NCBI GenBank assembly: GCA_024998565.1 | Contig: JACOEM010000002.1 | Location: 400,422 to 464,421 of the forward strand | Direction of reading: 5' to 3' | Source of the DNA: Nitrospira sp. | GTDB taxonomy: Bacteria > Nitrospirota > Nitrospiria > Nitrospirales > Nitrospiraceae | DNA: 64,000 bases | Shown: positions 25,725 through 34,841 of the stretch, piece by piece | Layout: each line of letters opens with the position of its first letter | How positions within the stretch are numbered: position 1 is the first letter of the stretch | Notes under the pieces: model-generated | Seen by the model: the letters and a program-made list of their open reading frames with translations, nothing else | Told to the model about the DNA's origin: nothing | Database searches by the model: none | Made by a program: the position numbers and the translations under genes

Positions 25725-27458
25725 ATGCTGATGCAACGCCATCTCACTCGCCCGTCGCTCGCCGATGTGATGGTGCGCGAGGGCATTTTGCCGAGACGGA
25801 CCGTGGACCAGGTCGTTGCCCGTTTGGGAGGCAGCACCACCGCCTTCGGGCAGACGCTCGTCGAAGAGGGGACCATTTCCGAGGCGCAATTGGCGCAGGC
25901 ATTGGCAGCCCAGTATGGATTACCCTATGACCCGCTCACCGGGTTCCGCGTGGACTCCGAGTTTTATCACACGATTTCCGTCAAGTTGATGCGGCGACAT
26001 CCTTTCGTGCCGGTGAAGGACGAGGCCGGCGCGTTGACGATTGCGATTTCCGACCCGCAGAACCTGCTGGCGCTGGATGAATTGGAGATTCTGCTCAATC
26101 GTCCGCTCCACTATGTGGTGAGCTCGCGAAGCGCCATCCAATCGGCGCTGGAACGGAGCGAAGGCTCGAGTCAGGCGCTGCGTGAATTGGAGGCGGAATA
26201 CCGATCGGTCCTGGTGAAGGAAGACGAGCGGGGCGAAGAAGTCCTGACCGTCGATCACTTCGGTGAAGACCAGAGCCCGGTGGTCAAACTCCTCGACACG
26301 ATCATGTTGAGCGCCATGCAGCGCCGGGCCAGCGACATTCACATTGAGGCGACGGATCGGGCCACCACGGTGAAGTTTCGCGTGGACGGTATTCTGGTCT
26401 CGGCGATGGATCCGCTCGATGTGAAGCTGCATCCCCCGTTGGTGTCCCGCCTCAAGGTCATGTCCGACCTCGATATCGCCGAACGGCGGGTGCCGCAGGA
26501 CGGCAGTTTTCGCATGCGGCTCGACCGGAAGACGGTTGATTTCCGGGTGTCGATTTTGCCGAGCGTGTTCGGGGAATCCGTCGTCATCCGAATTCTGGAC
26601 CGCGAGGCGATTACCACGGGCGTGTCTACCCTGAGACTGGATCGTCTGGGCTTCAACCCGGAGGACCTCAAGCGGTTCCGTCGCGCCATTACGAGACCCT
26701 ACGGGATGGTGCTCGTGACCGGTCCGACCGGAAGCGGAAAGACCACGACGCTCTACGCCGCGATCAGCGAAATGAATATTCAGGAAGATAAACTGATCAC
26801 CATCGAAGATCCGGTGGAGTATCAGTTGCCGGGGGTCGTGCAAATCCCGGTGAACGAGAAGAAGGGCCTGACGTTCGCCCGAGGGTTGCGGTCGATTCTG
26901 CGACACGATCCGGACAAGATCATGGTCGGTGAAATTCGTGATGCGGAAACGGCGCAGATCGCCATTCAATCGGCCTTGACCGGTCACTTGGTGTTGACGA
27001 CGGTGCACGCCAATAATGTGTTCGATGTGATCGGACGTTTCGCGTCGATGGGCATCGATTCCTACAACTTTCTGGCGGCGTTGACCTGCGTCCTGGCGCA
27101 ACGGCTGATTCGGGTGATCTGTCCCGACTGCCGGCATCAGGTCGTGCTTGACCAGGCACTCGCTGAGGAATCCGGAATCGACTACGATGAGTTCAAGAGC
27201 GCGCCGTTCTATGAGGGGAAAGGGTGTTCGGAATGCCACGACACCGGCTATCGGGGCCGCAAGTGTATTACTGAATTCCTCGACCTGACGGACGAGATCA
27301 AGGAAATGATTCTGGCCGATCGCGCACTCTCCGAGATCCGGTACCGCGCGGTCACGGACGGCATGATCACATTGCGGCAATCCGCCGTGAAGAAAGTGCT
27401 GGCCGGCGAGACGACACTGCGCGAGATCAACCGCGTGACGTTCAGCGAAGAGCGATAA
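25725..27458 (+). CDS. gspE: Secretion/pilus assembly ATPase GspE (PilB/MshE-like)
   Basis: 577 aa from ATG 25725, chosen for its GGAGGG site (GTG 25701 is an alternative). The N-terminal MshEN domain begins LTRPSLADVMVREGIL. The ATPase core has Walker A GPTGSGKTTT (near residue 333), Asp-box, Walker B-type IMVGEIRDAETAQIA and the His-box TVHANN. A zinc motif has CPDC (about 466-469) and CSEC later. It powers pseudopilus or pilus assembly at the inner membrane. The MshEN domain, present in PilB, MshE and GspE families, can bind c-di-GMP in some members; the binding residues were not verified here. Confidence 0.95.
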   Translation: MLMQRHLTRPSLADVMVREGILPRRTVDQVVARLGGSTTAFGQTLVEEGTISEAQLAQALAAQYGLPYDPLTGFRVDSEFYHTISVKLMRRHPFVPVKDEAGALTIAISDPQNLLALDELEILLNRPLHYVVSSRSAIQSALERSEGSSQALRELEAEYRSVLVKEDERGEEVLTVDHFGEDQSPVVKLLDTIMLSAMQRRASDIHIEATDRATTVKFRVDGILVSAMDPLDVKLHPPLVSRLKVMSDLDIAERRVPQDGSFRMRLDRKTVDFRVSILPSVFGESVVIRILDREAITTGVSTLRLDRLGFNPEDLKRFRRAITRPYGMVLVTGPTGSGKTTTLYAAISEMNIQEDKLITIEDPVEYQLPGVVQIPVNEKKGLTFARGLRSILRHDPDKIMVGEIRDAETAQIAIQSALTGHLVLTTVHANNVFDVIGRFASMGIDSYNFLAALTCVLAQRLIRVICPDCRHQVVLDQALAEESGIDYDEFKSAPFYEGKGCSECHDTGYRGRKCITEFLDLTDEIKEMILADRALSEIRYRAVTDGMITLRQSAVKKVLAGETTLREINRVTFSEER

Positions 27459-27461
27459 CCG

Positions 27462-28469
27462 ATGTGGGATTGGATCACCAGCCGGCCGCAGTACTGCCTG
27501 AAAATCGGCGCGCGCGATCTGGCGTGGGCGGAGGTGCATCGGAACTGGCGCGGGAGGCCGCGCTATCAGTGCGTGGTGTCCGCGTTGCCCGAGGGGCTCA
27601 TTCGCTTGTCTCCGTTGGAACAAAACATCCTCTCTCCACACGAACTGGAGACACATATCCGGGCGATTGCCGGGTCGGCAACCACTCAGGCCCCCGGTCG
27701 TTCTTCCACTCCGGGTGTCCCGCGCGCCGCGACCATCATTCTGCCGGATCTGGCCGTACGACTGGCGGTGTTACGATTGCAAGACCTTCCCTGGAGCTCC
27801 GATGAGCGCGATGCGTTGGTGCGGTGGCGATTAGGGCAGGAGCAGCTGTTGTCCCTCAGCGGCGCCAAAGTGTTTTCACAGGTATTGTCCGATCCCGGCG
27901 GATCCGGTGATGGGCCCTGTACTGTGCTGGCGGTTGTGGTGCAGGAAGCGGTGCTGACTCAGTATGAAGCGGTCTGCGAAGCCGCAGGGTTGATTCCCCA
28001 GGAAGTCGATGTCGCAAGTTTGCGGCTCTATAACTTGTGGGCTCACGGGACGGGGCGTGCGGCTCGCTCGACCGCTGACTTTTTATGGGTGAATGCCACG
28101 GACGGAGGCGTCACGGCGTTGATTTTTCACAACGGAACGTTGGTCTTTCTCCGGTCGAAACTCCAGGGCGGGATCGGATCGGGGGGCGTCTTGGCATCGG
28201 GTTCCGAGCAGGTGGCGCTTAATCGTATCGTACAAGAGTGCGCGGACTCCATCTATGCCTGTCAGCAGCAGACGCCGGAGTTAGCCATCAGCCATGCGGT
28301 GCTGATCGCCGATGAAGCCATGGGCGCCGGGTTGCGGCAGCAGTTGGAGAAGGGATTGGGCGTGCCGGTGCAGGAACTGGAATGGGACCGCGTGCAGCAG
28401 TACGGCGGGGGCACCATCTCGGGGGCGCGGACGAGTGCCGCATTACCGGCGATTGCAGGGGTCGTATAA
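27462..28469 (+). CDS. PilM/GspL-like actin-fold assembly protein
   Basis: 335-aa cytoplasmic protein, diverged from PilM. Supporting features are IILPDLAVRLAVLRLQDLPW (actin-like strand pattern seen in PilM/GspL N-domains), QEVDVASLRLYNLWA and RIVQECADSIYACQQQ. No membrane segment is present, so it fits separate PilM rather than full-length GspL. It starts 3 bases after gspE and is followed by PilN- and PilO-like genes, the conserved PilMNO order. Its role is to link the ATPase to the periplasmic alignment complex. Confidence 0.72.
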   Translation: MWDWITSRPQYCLKIGARDLAWAEVHRNWRGRPRYQCVVSALPEGLIRLSPLEQNILSPHELETHIRAIAGSATTQAPGRSSTPGVPRAATIILPDLAVRLAVLRLQDLPWSSDERDALVRWRLGQEQLLSLSGAKVFSQVLSDPGGSGDGPCTVLAVVVQEAVLTQYEAVCEAAGLIPQEVDVASLRLYNLWAHGTGRAARSTADFLWVNATDGGVTALIFHNGTLVFLRSKLQGGIGSGGVLASGSEQVALNRIVQECADSIYACQQQTPELAISHAVLIADEAMGAGLRQQLEKGLGVPVQELEWDRVQQYGGGTISGARTSAALPAIAGVV

Positions 28470-28472
28470 ACC

Positions 28473-29099
28473 ATGTCGTTGGATAACTTCGTCTCAGCGA
28501 TTCGTGATGTCGCCTTGCGTATCGGACAACCCTCGGCACGCAGCGGCGCGTTCGCGATCAATCTGAGCAGCCGGTATCGCTGGTACCTGGCTCCGGCCCG
28601 GTTGGTGATCATGCTGTTGGCCGGGGTGATCGGCCTGGCGATGCTGTGGGATATTTCGCAGGCCTGGTTGGTCTGGCAGGATGTCCAATCCATGGAGTCA
28701 GCTCTGAGCCAGGTGCAGGACCGGGATCGGGACCTATTGAAAGAGGCGCAACAGGAAGGCTTGGATCTGTCTGAGGCCGCCTTGCAGGTCCTGCCCAAGG
28801 AGATTGAGTTTGCCAATCACCTGATCGAGAAGCGGAGTTTTTCCTGGACCCGGTTTCTGACGGAGTTGGAGCGGGCGATTCCCCAACGCATCGCCGTCAA
28901 CAGCATCCGGCTTGATCCTGCTAATGCCACGATCATGCTCACCGGCTCCGCCCGGGCGCTGGAAGACGTGACGACCTTGACGGTCACGTTTCAGGATCAT
29001 CCTCAGTTCAAGGAACCGGTCCTCGGGCAGCACCGGGTGATGGGAAATGGATTGGTCGAGTTCGACCTCTCGTTACGCTATCGGAATCGCAACCCATGA
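28473..29099 (+). CDS. PilN/GspL C-terminal-like membrane protein
   Basis: 208 aa. One transmembrane helix (about residues 40-60, LVIMLLAGVIGLAMLWDI) is followed by a coiled coil and a ferredoxin-like periplasmic domain (SWTRFLTELERAIPQRIAVN, then LTGSARALEDVTTLTVTFQD), matching PilN. The N-terminus (about 35 residues) is cytoplasmic and would contact the PilM-like protein. The stop overlaps the PilO-like ATG by 4 bases. Confidence 0.78.
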   Translation: MSLDNFVSAIRDVALRIGQPSARSGAFAINLSSRYRWYLAPARLVIMLLAGVIGLAMLWDISQAWLVWQDVQSMESALSQVQDRDRDLLKEAQQEGLDLSEAALQVLPKEIEFANHLIEKRSFSWTRFLTELERAIPQRIAVNSIRLDPANATIMLTGSARALEDVTTLTVTFQDHPQFKEPVLGQHRVMGNGLVEFDLSLRYRNRNP

Positions 29100-29668
29100 T
29101 GTTTCCAGGACTCGATCGGCTGCAATTGACCTGGCGGCAACCCTATGCGCCCATTCTTCCATGGGTGGCGTTTGTGGCGGGGCTGTGTGTCCTGAGTTAC
29201 GGCATTCATGCCCTGGTCTTGGGGGCGGCAGAGCAGGAGCAGGTGCGGCTTGAGGCCGACTGGCTTAAAGCCCGCCAACAGTTGAGTCGGCATAAGGAAG
29301 CCAAGAAGGCGAAGGCGGATCTGCAACGGGTATGGGCCGTGTTACCGTTGTTCCGCGATTTCGCGCCGCTGGCGCTGGGTGTCACCGAAGAGGCGAAGCG
29401 GGACCAGGTGACGTTGCCGGCTCTCTCCTACAAGACGGAAAAGACCGCCGTCCCCGACGCGACGAAAGCCGTCCTGCAGGGGACGGTGACCGGTCGATAT
29501 GAGGATTTGCGCCGCTTTCTGCACAATCTGGAATCGGCCGAAGAACTGTTGTTCATTGAAGACCTCAACTTGATTCGATCGGGGAACGTACAAGACCAGC
29601 AATTGACCTTCAATATCCGAATTTCGACCTATCTGCGCGGGGAACATTTGCAATCCCCGACTCCGTAA
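29096..29668 (+). CDS. PilO/GspM-like membrane protein
   Basis: 190 aa. A transmembrane helix near residues 18-38 (ILPWVAFVAGLCVLSYGIHALV) precedes a coiled coil rich in Lys, Glu and Ala and a C-terminal domain (VTGRYEDLRRFLHNLESAEE, then DQQLTFNIRISTYLR) typical of PilO. With the PilN-like protein it should form the periplasmic alignment subcomplex between platform and secretin. ATGA overlap with the previous gene indicates coupled translation. Confidence 0.78.
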   Translation: MMFPGLDRLQLTWRQPYAPILPWVAFVAGLCVLSYGIHALVLGAAEQEQVRLEADWLKARQQLSRHKEAKKAKADLQRVWAVLPLFRDFAPLALGVTEEAKRDQVTLPALSYKTEKTAVPDATKAVLQGTVTGRYEDLRRFLHNLESAEELLFIEDLNLIRSGNVQDQQLTFNIRISTYLRGEHLQSPTP

Positions 29669-29673
29669 CTCAT

Positions 29674-30372
29674 ATGAATCGAGTCAGCAAAAATCAAGGG
29701 TTGTTGCTGATGACCCTCGTGGTTCTCTGGATCGGGTTGCTCGTCTGGCAATTCGGCCATTCCAGCGAACAGGAGCGAGTCCCCCTGACGCATGTCAGCG
29801 GACAGCGGGCGGTGGGCAAGGCGCCGGCTGCGGCCGTCGCTGCCGGCGGCAATCTGCAAGTGCATCTTGAACGGCTGGCCGCCATTAAAGGGCAGCGGGA
29901 AGCCACGTTTTCGACTCCGCGCAATATCTTTGCCAGTCTCCTGCCGCCAGAGCCGGTCGTGGCGCCGCCTCCTACCCCTCGTCGCGGTCGTGGGCGCGGT
30001 CCTGCCAAGCCTCCGTCGCCTGCGGAAGAACCGGTGGTGGAAGCACCACAGAACGAGGAGGAGCCGACGGTCGAAGAGCCCAAGGGTCCGACACCGGAAG
30101 AAATTGAACGGCTGCGAATTGCGACGGAATTGAACCAATTCCGGTATGTGGGGTTTATGGCGGTGGGAGGGGGCTCGCAGAAAAAAAAGAACATGGCCGT
30201 GGTCGTGAAGAATGATGAGATGCATGTGGTGCAGGTCGGCGAAGTGATCGCCGGTGAGGTGTTGGTGAAGGCGGTCTCGATGAGTGAGATTACGCTCCAG
30301 GATGTGGCTTCAAAAATCACGCAGGTGATTCCGGTCACGGATGCGCCAGGGGCTGAGGGGCAACCGAATTAG
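29674..30372 (+). CDS. GspC/PilP-like secretin-linking protein
   Basis: 232 aa. An N-terminal membrane helix (about residues 9-26) precedes a Pro-, Glu- and Arg-rich linker (PPPTPRRGRGRGPAKPPSP) and a C-terminal HR-like beta domain (RYVGFMAVGGGSQKKKNMAV, then VVQVGEVIAGEVLVKAVSMS). This is the layout of GspC and PilP, which connect the inner-membrane complex to the secretin N-domains. The linker is long enough to cross periplasm. It lies 5 bases after the PilO-like gene and 7 before the next pseudopilin. Confidence 0.72.
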   Translation: MNRVSKNQGLLLMTLVVLWIGLLVWQFGHSSEQERVPLTHVSGQRAVGKAPAAAVAAGGNLQVHLERLAAIKGQREATFSTPRNIFASLLPPEPVVAPPPTPRRGRGRGPAKPPSPAEEPVVEAPQNEEEPTVEEPKGPTPEEIERLRIATELNQFRYVGFMAVGGGSQKKKNMAVVVKNDEMHVVQVGEVIAGEVLVKAVSMSEITLQDVASKITQVIPVTDAPGAEGQPN

Positions 30373-30379
30373 GCGGGTG

Positions 30380-30967
30380 ATGGGGGTGCGTCGTCATCTC
30401 AGAAATAGTGACGGGATTACCTATCTTGCCTTGATGTTTTCGATCGTGTTGATCGGAATCTCCGTATCCGCCGCTGCCCGCCAATGGACCGTCATGGTTC
30501 AGCGCGAGAAAGAAGCCGATCTCATGGCCAAGGGCATCGAAATTCAAAACGCCATTGCCCTTTATTCAAATACCATGAAAATCGGGCGCATCCTGCCCAC
30601 CGAAATCTATCCTCAGTCGCTGGCGGAGTTGACGCGGACCCCCAAGCCGTATCTGCGGAGGGTCTATCAGGACCCGATGAGCGGCGGGGATTGGGAGTAT
30701 ATGCGCGCGCCGACCGGCGGTATCATGGGGGTCCGGAGCAAGAGCAAAGTGAAACCGATCAAGGAGCGCGATTTTCCCCTCGCAGTCCGTCACTTCGAAG
30801 GCCGGAAAACGTATAACGACTGGATGTTTCAACATCCCAATCCCTCATCCATGTCCATGTTGATGCCGCCGATGATGGGCCTGGCTCCCGGCACAATGCC
30901 GATGCAATCAGGGCCGCAAGGGGCTGCTCCTGGCGCCCCGCCGCCTGGTCCTGCTCGCAACCCTTGA
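30380..30967 (+). CDS. Pseudopilin-like protein lacking Glu at +5
   Basis: 195 aa from ATG 30380. After a basic leader (GVRRHLRNSDG) comes ITYLALMFSIVLIGISVSAAARQW, a prepilin-type hydrophobic helix, but position +5 is Ala rather than Glu. In type II systems GspK, the tip pseudopilin, also lacks Glu5. The core (YPQSLAELTRTPKPYLRRVY, then MSGGDWEYMRAP) is T2SSG-like. The C-terminal 50 residues are rich in Met, Pro and Gly, unusual for the family. The tip-subunit role is an inference from the missing Glu5. A frame open to 30341 overlaps the previous gene. Confidence 0.72.
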   Translation: MGVRRHLRNSDGITYLALMFSIVLIGISVSAAARQWTVMVQREKEADLMAKGIEIQNAIALYSNTMKIGRILPTEIYPQSLAELTRTPKPYLRRVYQDPMSGGDWEYMRAPTGGIMGVRSKSKVKPIKERDFPLAVRHFEGRKTYNDWMFQHPNPSSMSMLMPPMMGLAPGTMPMQSGPQGAAPGAPPPGPARNP

Positions 30968-31091
30968 CCCGACTCCGAACCCCACAGTATCCTGTCCTGC
31001 CATAGATCGTCGCGCCTTCGTTCACCATCTTGATCGGCCGATACGCTGAGGCATCGGGCCTCCGCTGCGGCCAGCAGCAGGAATTCACGAC

Positions 31092-32405
31092 ATGGAACAA
31101 GATCTCACCGAATCCCCGGTTCCGGAGCTGGAAGCTCCCGTTGAAGTGCTCACTCCTGAAGAGTATGTCGCGACACTGGTCAAAAAGGCCAAGGGAGCGG
31201 CAGGCCGGCTCTCCAGTCTTCCCACGGCGGTCAAGAATCAGGCCTTGGAGGACATGGCCGACGGACTTGAAGAACATGAGGCGGAGCTGTTGGCCGAGAA
31301 CGAGAAGGATCTCGAGCAATTCGAGGCCACGCCGGAGCGAAAAGCCTTGGGGGACCGTTTGCGGCTGACGGCGGAACGTATCCGGGAGATGGCGGCAGGG
31401 ATTCGTGACATTGCGCGATTGCCGGATCCGCTCGGAGATACGCCGAAGATGTGGACGCGGCCGAACGGGATGCAAGTGGGCCGCATGCGTGTGCCGATCG
31501 GGGTCATCGGGATCATTTATGAAGCGCGTCCGAATGTGACCGCGGATTCGGCCGCCCTGTGTCTCAAGTCCGGAAACGTCTGTATTCTGCGAGGCGGATC
31601 CGAAGCCCTGCATTCGAACGTGGCCATTGCCAAGGTGTTGAGCGAATCGGCGGAGAAGGCTGGCGTGCCGGCGGGCGCGATTACATTCGTTGATCGTGCG
31701 GAGCGTGAAGTTGTCCAACTGTTGCTCAAGCAGGACCGGTATATCGATCTCATCATTCCGAGAGGCGGGGAATCGCTGATGAAGACGATCGCCGAACATG
31801 CGACGATCCCGGTGCTCAAACACGACAAGGGAGTCTGCCACACTTATGTCGATGTGGATGCCGATCCCGAGGTGGCCGAGCGGATCTGTTTGAATGCAAA
31901 AGTGCAGCGCCCTTCGACGTGCAACGCCATGGAGACCCTGTTGGTCCACCACAGTATCGCGCGCACCTGGCTGCCGCTTCTGGTGGAGAAACTCACAGCG
32001 GCGAAGGTGGACGTCCGTGGTTGTGCGAAGACCTGCCAGTTGTGTCCAGAGGTGACGCCGGCCGCTGACGACGATTTCGGCCGCGAATTTCTGGATCTGA
32101 TCCTCGCGATCAAAGTGGTCAAGACCATGGACGAAGCCTTGGAGCACATCGCCACCTACGGATCCCAGCATACCGAGGCGATTGTGACCAAGGACTATGC
32201 CCGCGCGATGCGGTTTCTGCGCGAGGTCGATGCCGGCGCGGTACTCGTGAATGCCTCGACCAGGCTGAACGACGGCTACCAATTCGGCCTAGGGGCGGAA
32301 ATCGGCATCAGCACGTCGCGGCTCCACGCCCGAGGCCCGATGGGGCTTGAAGAATTGACCTGTTCAAAATTTGTGGTGCTCGGGAGCGGTCAAATCCGCG
32401 AGTAA
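31092..32405 (+). CDS. proA: Gamma-glutamyl phosphate reductase
   Basis: 437 aa, slightly longer than usual (about 415-420) because of an acidic N-terminal extension (EQDLTESPVPELEAPVEVLT). Catalytic Cys277 is in VQRPSTCNAMETLL; the NADPH-binding and family motifs VPIGVIGIIYEARPNVT and LGAEIGISTSRLHARGPMGL are present. It reduces gamma-glutamyl phosphate to glutamate semialdehyde in proline synthesis. No proB is in the window. It lies within the secretion cluster, and the next gene's ATG follows the stop with no gap. Confidence 0.96.
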   Translation: MEQDLTESPVPELEAPVEVLTPEEYVATLVKKAKGAAGRLSSLPTAVKNQALEDMADGLEEHEAELLAENEKDLEQFEATPERKALGDRLRLTAERIREMAAGIRDIARLPDPLGDTPKMWTRPNGMQVGRMRVPIGVIGIIYEARPNVTADSAALCLKSGNVCILRGGSEALHSNVAIAKVLSESAEKAGVPAGAITFVDRAEREVVQLLLKQDRYIDLIIPRGGESLMKTIAEHATIPVLKHDKGVCHTYVDVDADPEVAERICLNAKVQRPSTCNAMETLLVHHSIARTWLPLLVEKLTAAKVDVRGCAKTCQLCPEVTPAADDDFGREFLDLILAIKVVKTMDEALEHIATYGSQHTEAIVTKDYARAMRFLREVDAGAVLVNASTRLNDGYQFGLGAEIGISTSRLHARGPMGLEELTCSKFVVLGSGQIRE

Positions 32406-34190
32406 ATGCCGCCTGATTCCTTGGTACACGAGATTCTCAGGCGTCCCGGCACGCTCACCTTTCCCTCCAATCTCACGGACCTGCCACACCTGACGGCTGT
32501 GGCGGGATCCGTTTCTCAACAACCGACCGGCCATCTCGTCGTCTATGGAAGCCATGGCCGCCGTATTTGTGCCACCGATCCGGACGGTCATCCCTTGCAT
32601 GAATGTGAATGGGGGCCCGTCGATGGTGCGCTCCGCCTTCTGCGGGCAAGGGTGCATCTTGACTGGGGCGCGTGGGTCGGGCTGACTCCCAGTGGCCTGG
32701 TGAATACCATGACCCTGGACTTGTCGCGCAAGCCGGGGTGGCAACGACTGAGGGCGGACGATCTTCGTGGCATGGCGGCGCAAGCGATGCGGGTTCCGCT
32801 GGAGGAAGTCCGGTTCTTTTATACTGATCAGGACGTGACCATCGGTCAAAAAGGCGCCGCCACGATCCGGCATCGGAAGGACGCGATCTACTTTCTGCCG
32901 GACGGGACGTTCGATTCCAAGCAATTCATGGCCTGTATGGGAGCCATGCATTGGGAGGAGATCGACTTTCTTCCAGTGGTGGAGCTGTTTCTCTCGCTGC
33001 TGCCCGGCACCGGGTCGGCGCTGTTTGAATTGATTCGCGGGCTGTATGACGATCAGAACCGGACGAAACCCGCGCCACGGGCTCTGCGGTATCGAGGCAT
33101 CCCCACTTATCCGTCCGAGGCGGCCTACCGGCTGTTCAGCAACTTTTTCTCCCCGCAGATCCCCGGCGGGGGCGATCCCTTTCCCCTGTTCATGGATCCT
33201 CCCCGGTCGCACATGGTGACCTGGCTTCCGATGCCGGATACGCCCAGACGGCATGTCGATGCGACACAGAAGCTCTGTGTGACGATTCACGGGCAACGAA
33301 TCTTGAAGGCCACCTGCTGGGATGATCCGGCCGGACTCTCCTATCAACCGTTCGACCGGCGAGGCGCGGCGCCCTGCGAGCGTGGAGTGGCGGTTGAGCA
33401 GGAGCAGCTCCTGTTGGTGGATCGAGGTACCCGCCGGCTGCTTCCGTTGGGCCACAGCTGGGGAATTGTGACCGGACCGCCACTGGTCGGCGCTGCTCGG
33501 GTTGGCATCGATTGGACGGCTGTATTCGGAGGGGCCGCGCCGGTGGTGAGGCCGGACGAGGCGTTTGGCGCGGTGCTGCTCTATCCGGACGATGAACGTG
33601 AGATCGGTGAATTGCCGACGCAGCCGTTCGTAGCGGACTATCTGCAGGACCTCATCGAGCAGGATCGCCCGCTGGCTGCGCAGGTAGGGCGGGCAGGTCA
33701 TCAGTTGATCAGCGGATTCGACGCGGCAATAACGACCTGTATTGGAAGCGACCGCCCGCGTGCCTGCACCGTGCTCTACGACCACCCGGCGTTCGCGCAG
33801 CGGCAGGCGCAGATGTTATGGAACCTGTGGGCCCGCGCACAACGATTGGACTGGTTCTCCCTGGTGCGCATGATCGCCCGTGCCGATGAGAGCAGCGATC
33901 CGAACAACAGAACGTACGATCTCGCCTACGAGTGGACACCCTTCAGCCACTATGACAAACCGGATGCAGTGGCTGCGCGGATGCAGCAACTTGCCCGGCA
34001 ACTCCTGCCCGGCGCCGTCGCGTTTATCGTCGGCCCTTCGACGGTAGCAGACGGATGTCGAGCCGCCGGGATGCACGTCCAGGCGATCACGCCGGTGGCA
34101 TCGCTGCCGACGTTTCGGATGCATCAGAGCGTGCTTCCCCGCGCGCAGCTGAAGCCCGGCGTCATGCTGTTTCAGATCGCGCGGCCCTGA
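32406..34190 (+). CDS. Unknown 594-aa protein coupled to proA
   Basis: I do not recognise this family. It is 594 aa, soluble, with no signal peptide or clear membrane segments. The N-terminal half has aromatic beta-rich stretches (THLVVYGSHG-like segment near residue 43, VDGALRLLRARVHLDWGAWV near 75). The central part (DGTFDSKQFMACMGAMHWEE) is followed by Pro-rich loops. The C-terminal 160 residues (LYDHPAFAQRQAQMLWNLWA, then VAFIVGPSTVADGCRAAG and LPTFRMHQSVLPRAQLKPGV) have an alternating alpha/beta pattern vaguely like a Rossmann methyltransferase end, but without a glycine-rich motif. ATG 32406 abuts the proA stop, so it is cotranscribed. Function unknown. Confidence 0.8.
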   Translation: MPPDSLVHEILRRPGTLTFPSNLTDLPHLTAVAGSVSQQPTGHLVVYGSHGRRICATDPDGHPLHECEWGPVDGALRLLRARVHLDWGAWVGLTPSGLVNTMTLDLSRKPGWQRLRADDLRGMAAQAMRVPLEEVRFFYTDQDVTIGQKGAATIRHRKDAIYFLPDGTFDSKQFMACMGAMHWEEIDFLPVVELFLSLLPGTGSALFELIRGLYDDQNRTKPAPRALRYRGIPTYPSEAAYRLFSNFFSPQIPGGGDPFPLFMDPPRSHMVTWLPMPDTPRRHVDATQKLCVTIHGQRILKATCWDDPAGLSYQPFDRRGAAPCERGVAVEQEQLLLVDRGTRRLLPLGHSWGIVTGPPLVGAARVGIDWTAVFGGAAPVVRPDEAFGAVLLYPDDEREIGELPTQPFVADYLQDLIEQDRPLAAQVGRAGHQLISGFDAAITTCIGSDRPRACTVLYDHPAFAQRQAQMLWNLWARAQRLDWFSLVRMIARADESSDPNNRTYDLAYEWTPFSHYDKPDAVAARMQQLARQLLPGAVAFIVGPSTVADGCRAAGMHVQAITPVASLPTFRMHQSVLPRAQLKPGVMLFQIARP

Positions 34191-34322
34191 ACGGATGTGC
34201 GATGGAATGGTCCCATTGAATTGAGCTACAGTGAGCGCGAAGTTCCTGTTACAATTCCGGCTCGGCATGTGTGTGCGGCTACAGGGTCCTCCAGGTTTCT
34301 CGACAGAAGGAGCAGCGTGCAT

Positions 34323-34841
34323 ATGAGATGGCGTCACGATCTGAATAGTTCAGGCTCTCGTCGTACCGGGACGGTGACCGATTCTTGGGGCACTCAGCTC
34401 AATAGACTGAGATCCTGCGGAGGATTTTCCTTCATCGAGGTCATGATCGTCGTGGTGATCCTCGCGATCCTGGCGACGCTGTTGATTCCTCGCGTGATGG
34501 GGCGCACCGAAGATGCCAAACGAGCCGCGGCCAAGGCGCAAATTTCGAATATTGACAGTGCCCTTCAACTCTACAAGCTCGACAACGGCAATATTCCTAC
34601 AACCGAGCAGGGCTTGAAGGCCCTGGTCGAGCGACCTGCGTCAGGTCCTGCTGCCCCAAACTGGAAGGCCGGCGGATATCTTCCCAAAGTGCCGGTCGAT
34701 CCTTGGGGCGCTCCCTACAAGTACACGACTCCGTCCACACAGGGCGGCGAGTTTGAGATCATTTCCTTTGGGGCCGACGGGGTCCCGGGCGGTGAAGGGA
34801 AAAACGCCGACATTGTAAGTTGGGATCTCGATCGCAACTAA
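34323..34841 (+). CDS. gspG: Major pseudopilin GspG
   Basis: 172 aa from ATG 34323 (AAGGAG ten bases upstream; GTG 34317 is possible). The leader of about 30 residues ends in SCGG, followed by FSFIEVMIVVVILAILATLLIP with Glu at +5. The C-domain has the GspG hallmarks DNGNIPTTEQGLKALVERP and VPVDPWGAPYKYTTPS, and an acidic GADGVPGGEGKNADIVSWD calcium-binding end. It should be the main subunit of the pseudopilus. It is separated from the other secretion genes by proA and the unknown gene but lies on the same strand. Confidence 0.94.
   Translation: MRWRHDLNSSGSRRTGTVTDSWGTQLNRLRSCGGFSFIEVMIVVVILAILATLLIPRVMGRTEDAKRAAAKAQISNIDSALQLYKLDNGNIPTTEQGLKALVERPASGPAAPNWKAGGYLPKVPVDPWGAPYKYTTPSTQGGEFEIISFGADGVPGGEGKNADIVSWDLDRN

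Noticed and set aside
25920..27656. A 578-codon open frame antisense to gspE
   Set aside because: It overlaps a clear gspE gene, has no family features and follows from high GC third positions.
30759..33785. Two long open frames (507 and 473 codons) antisense to proA and the unknown gene
   Set aside because: proA is certain and the 594-aa gene abuts it; the antisense products show no recognisable features. The second is less certain because the sense gene is unrecognised.
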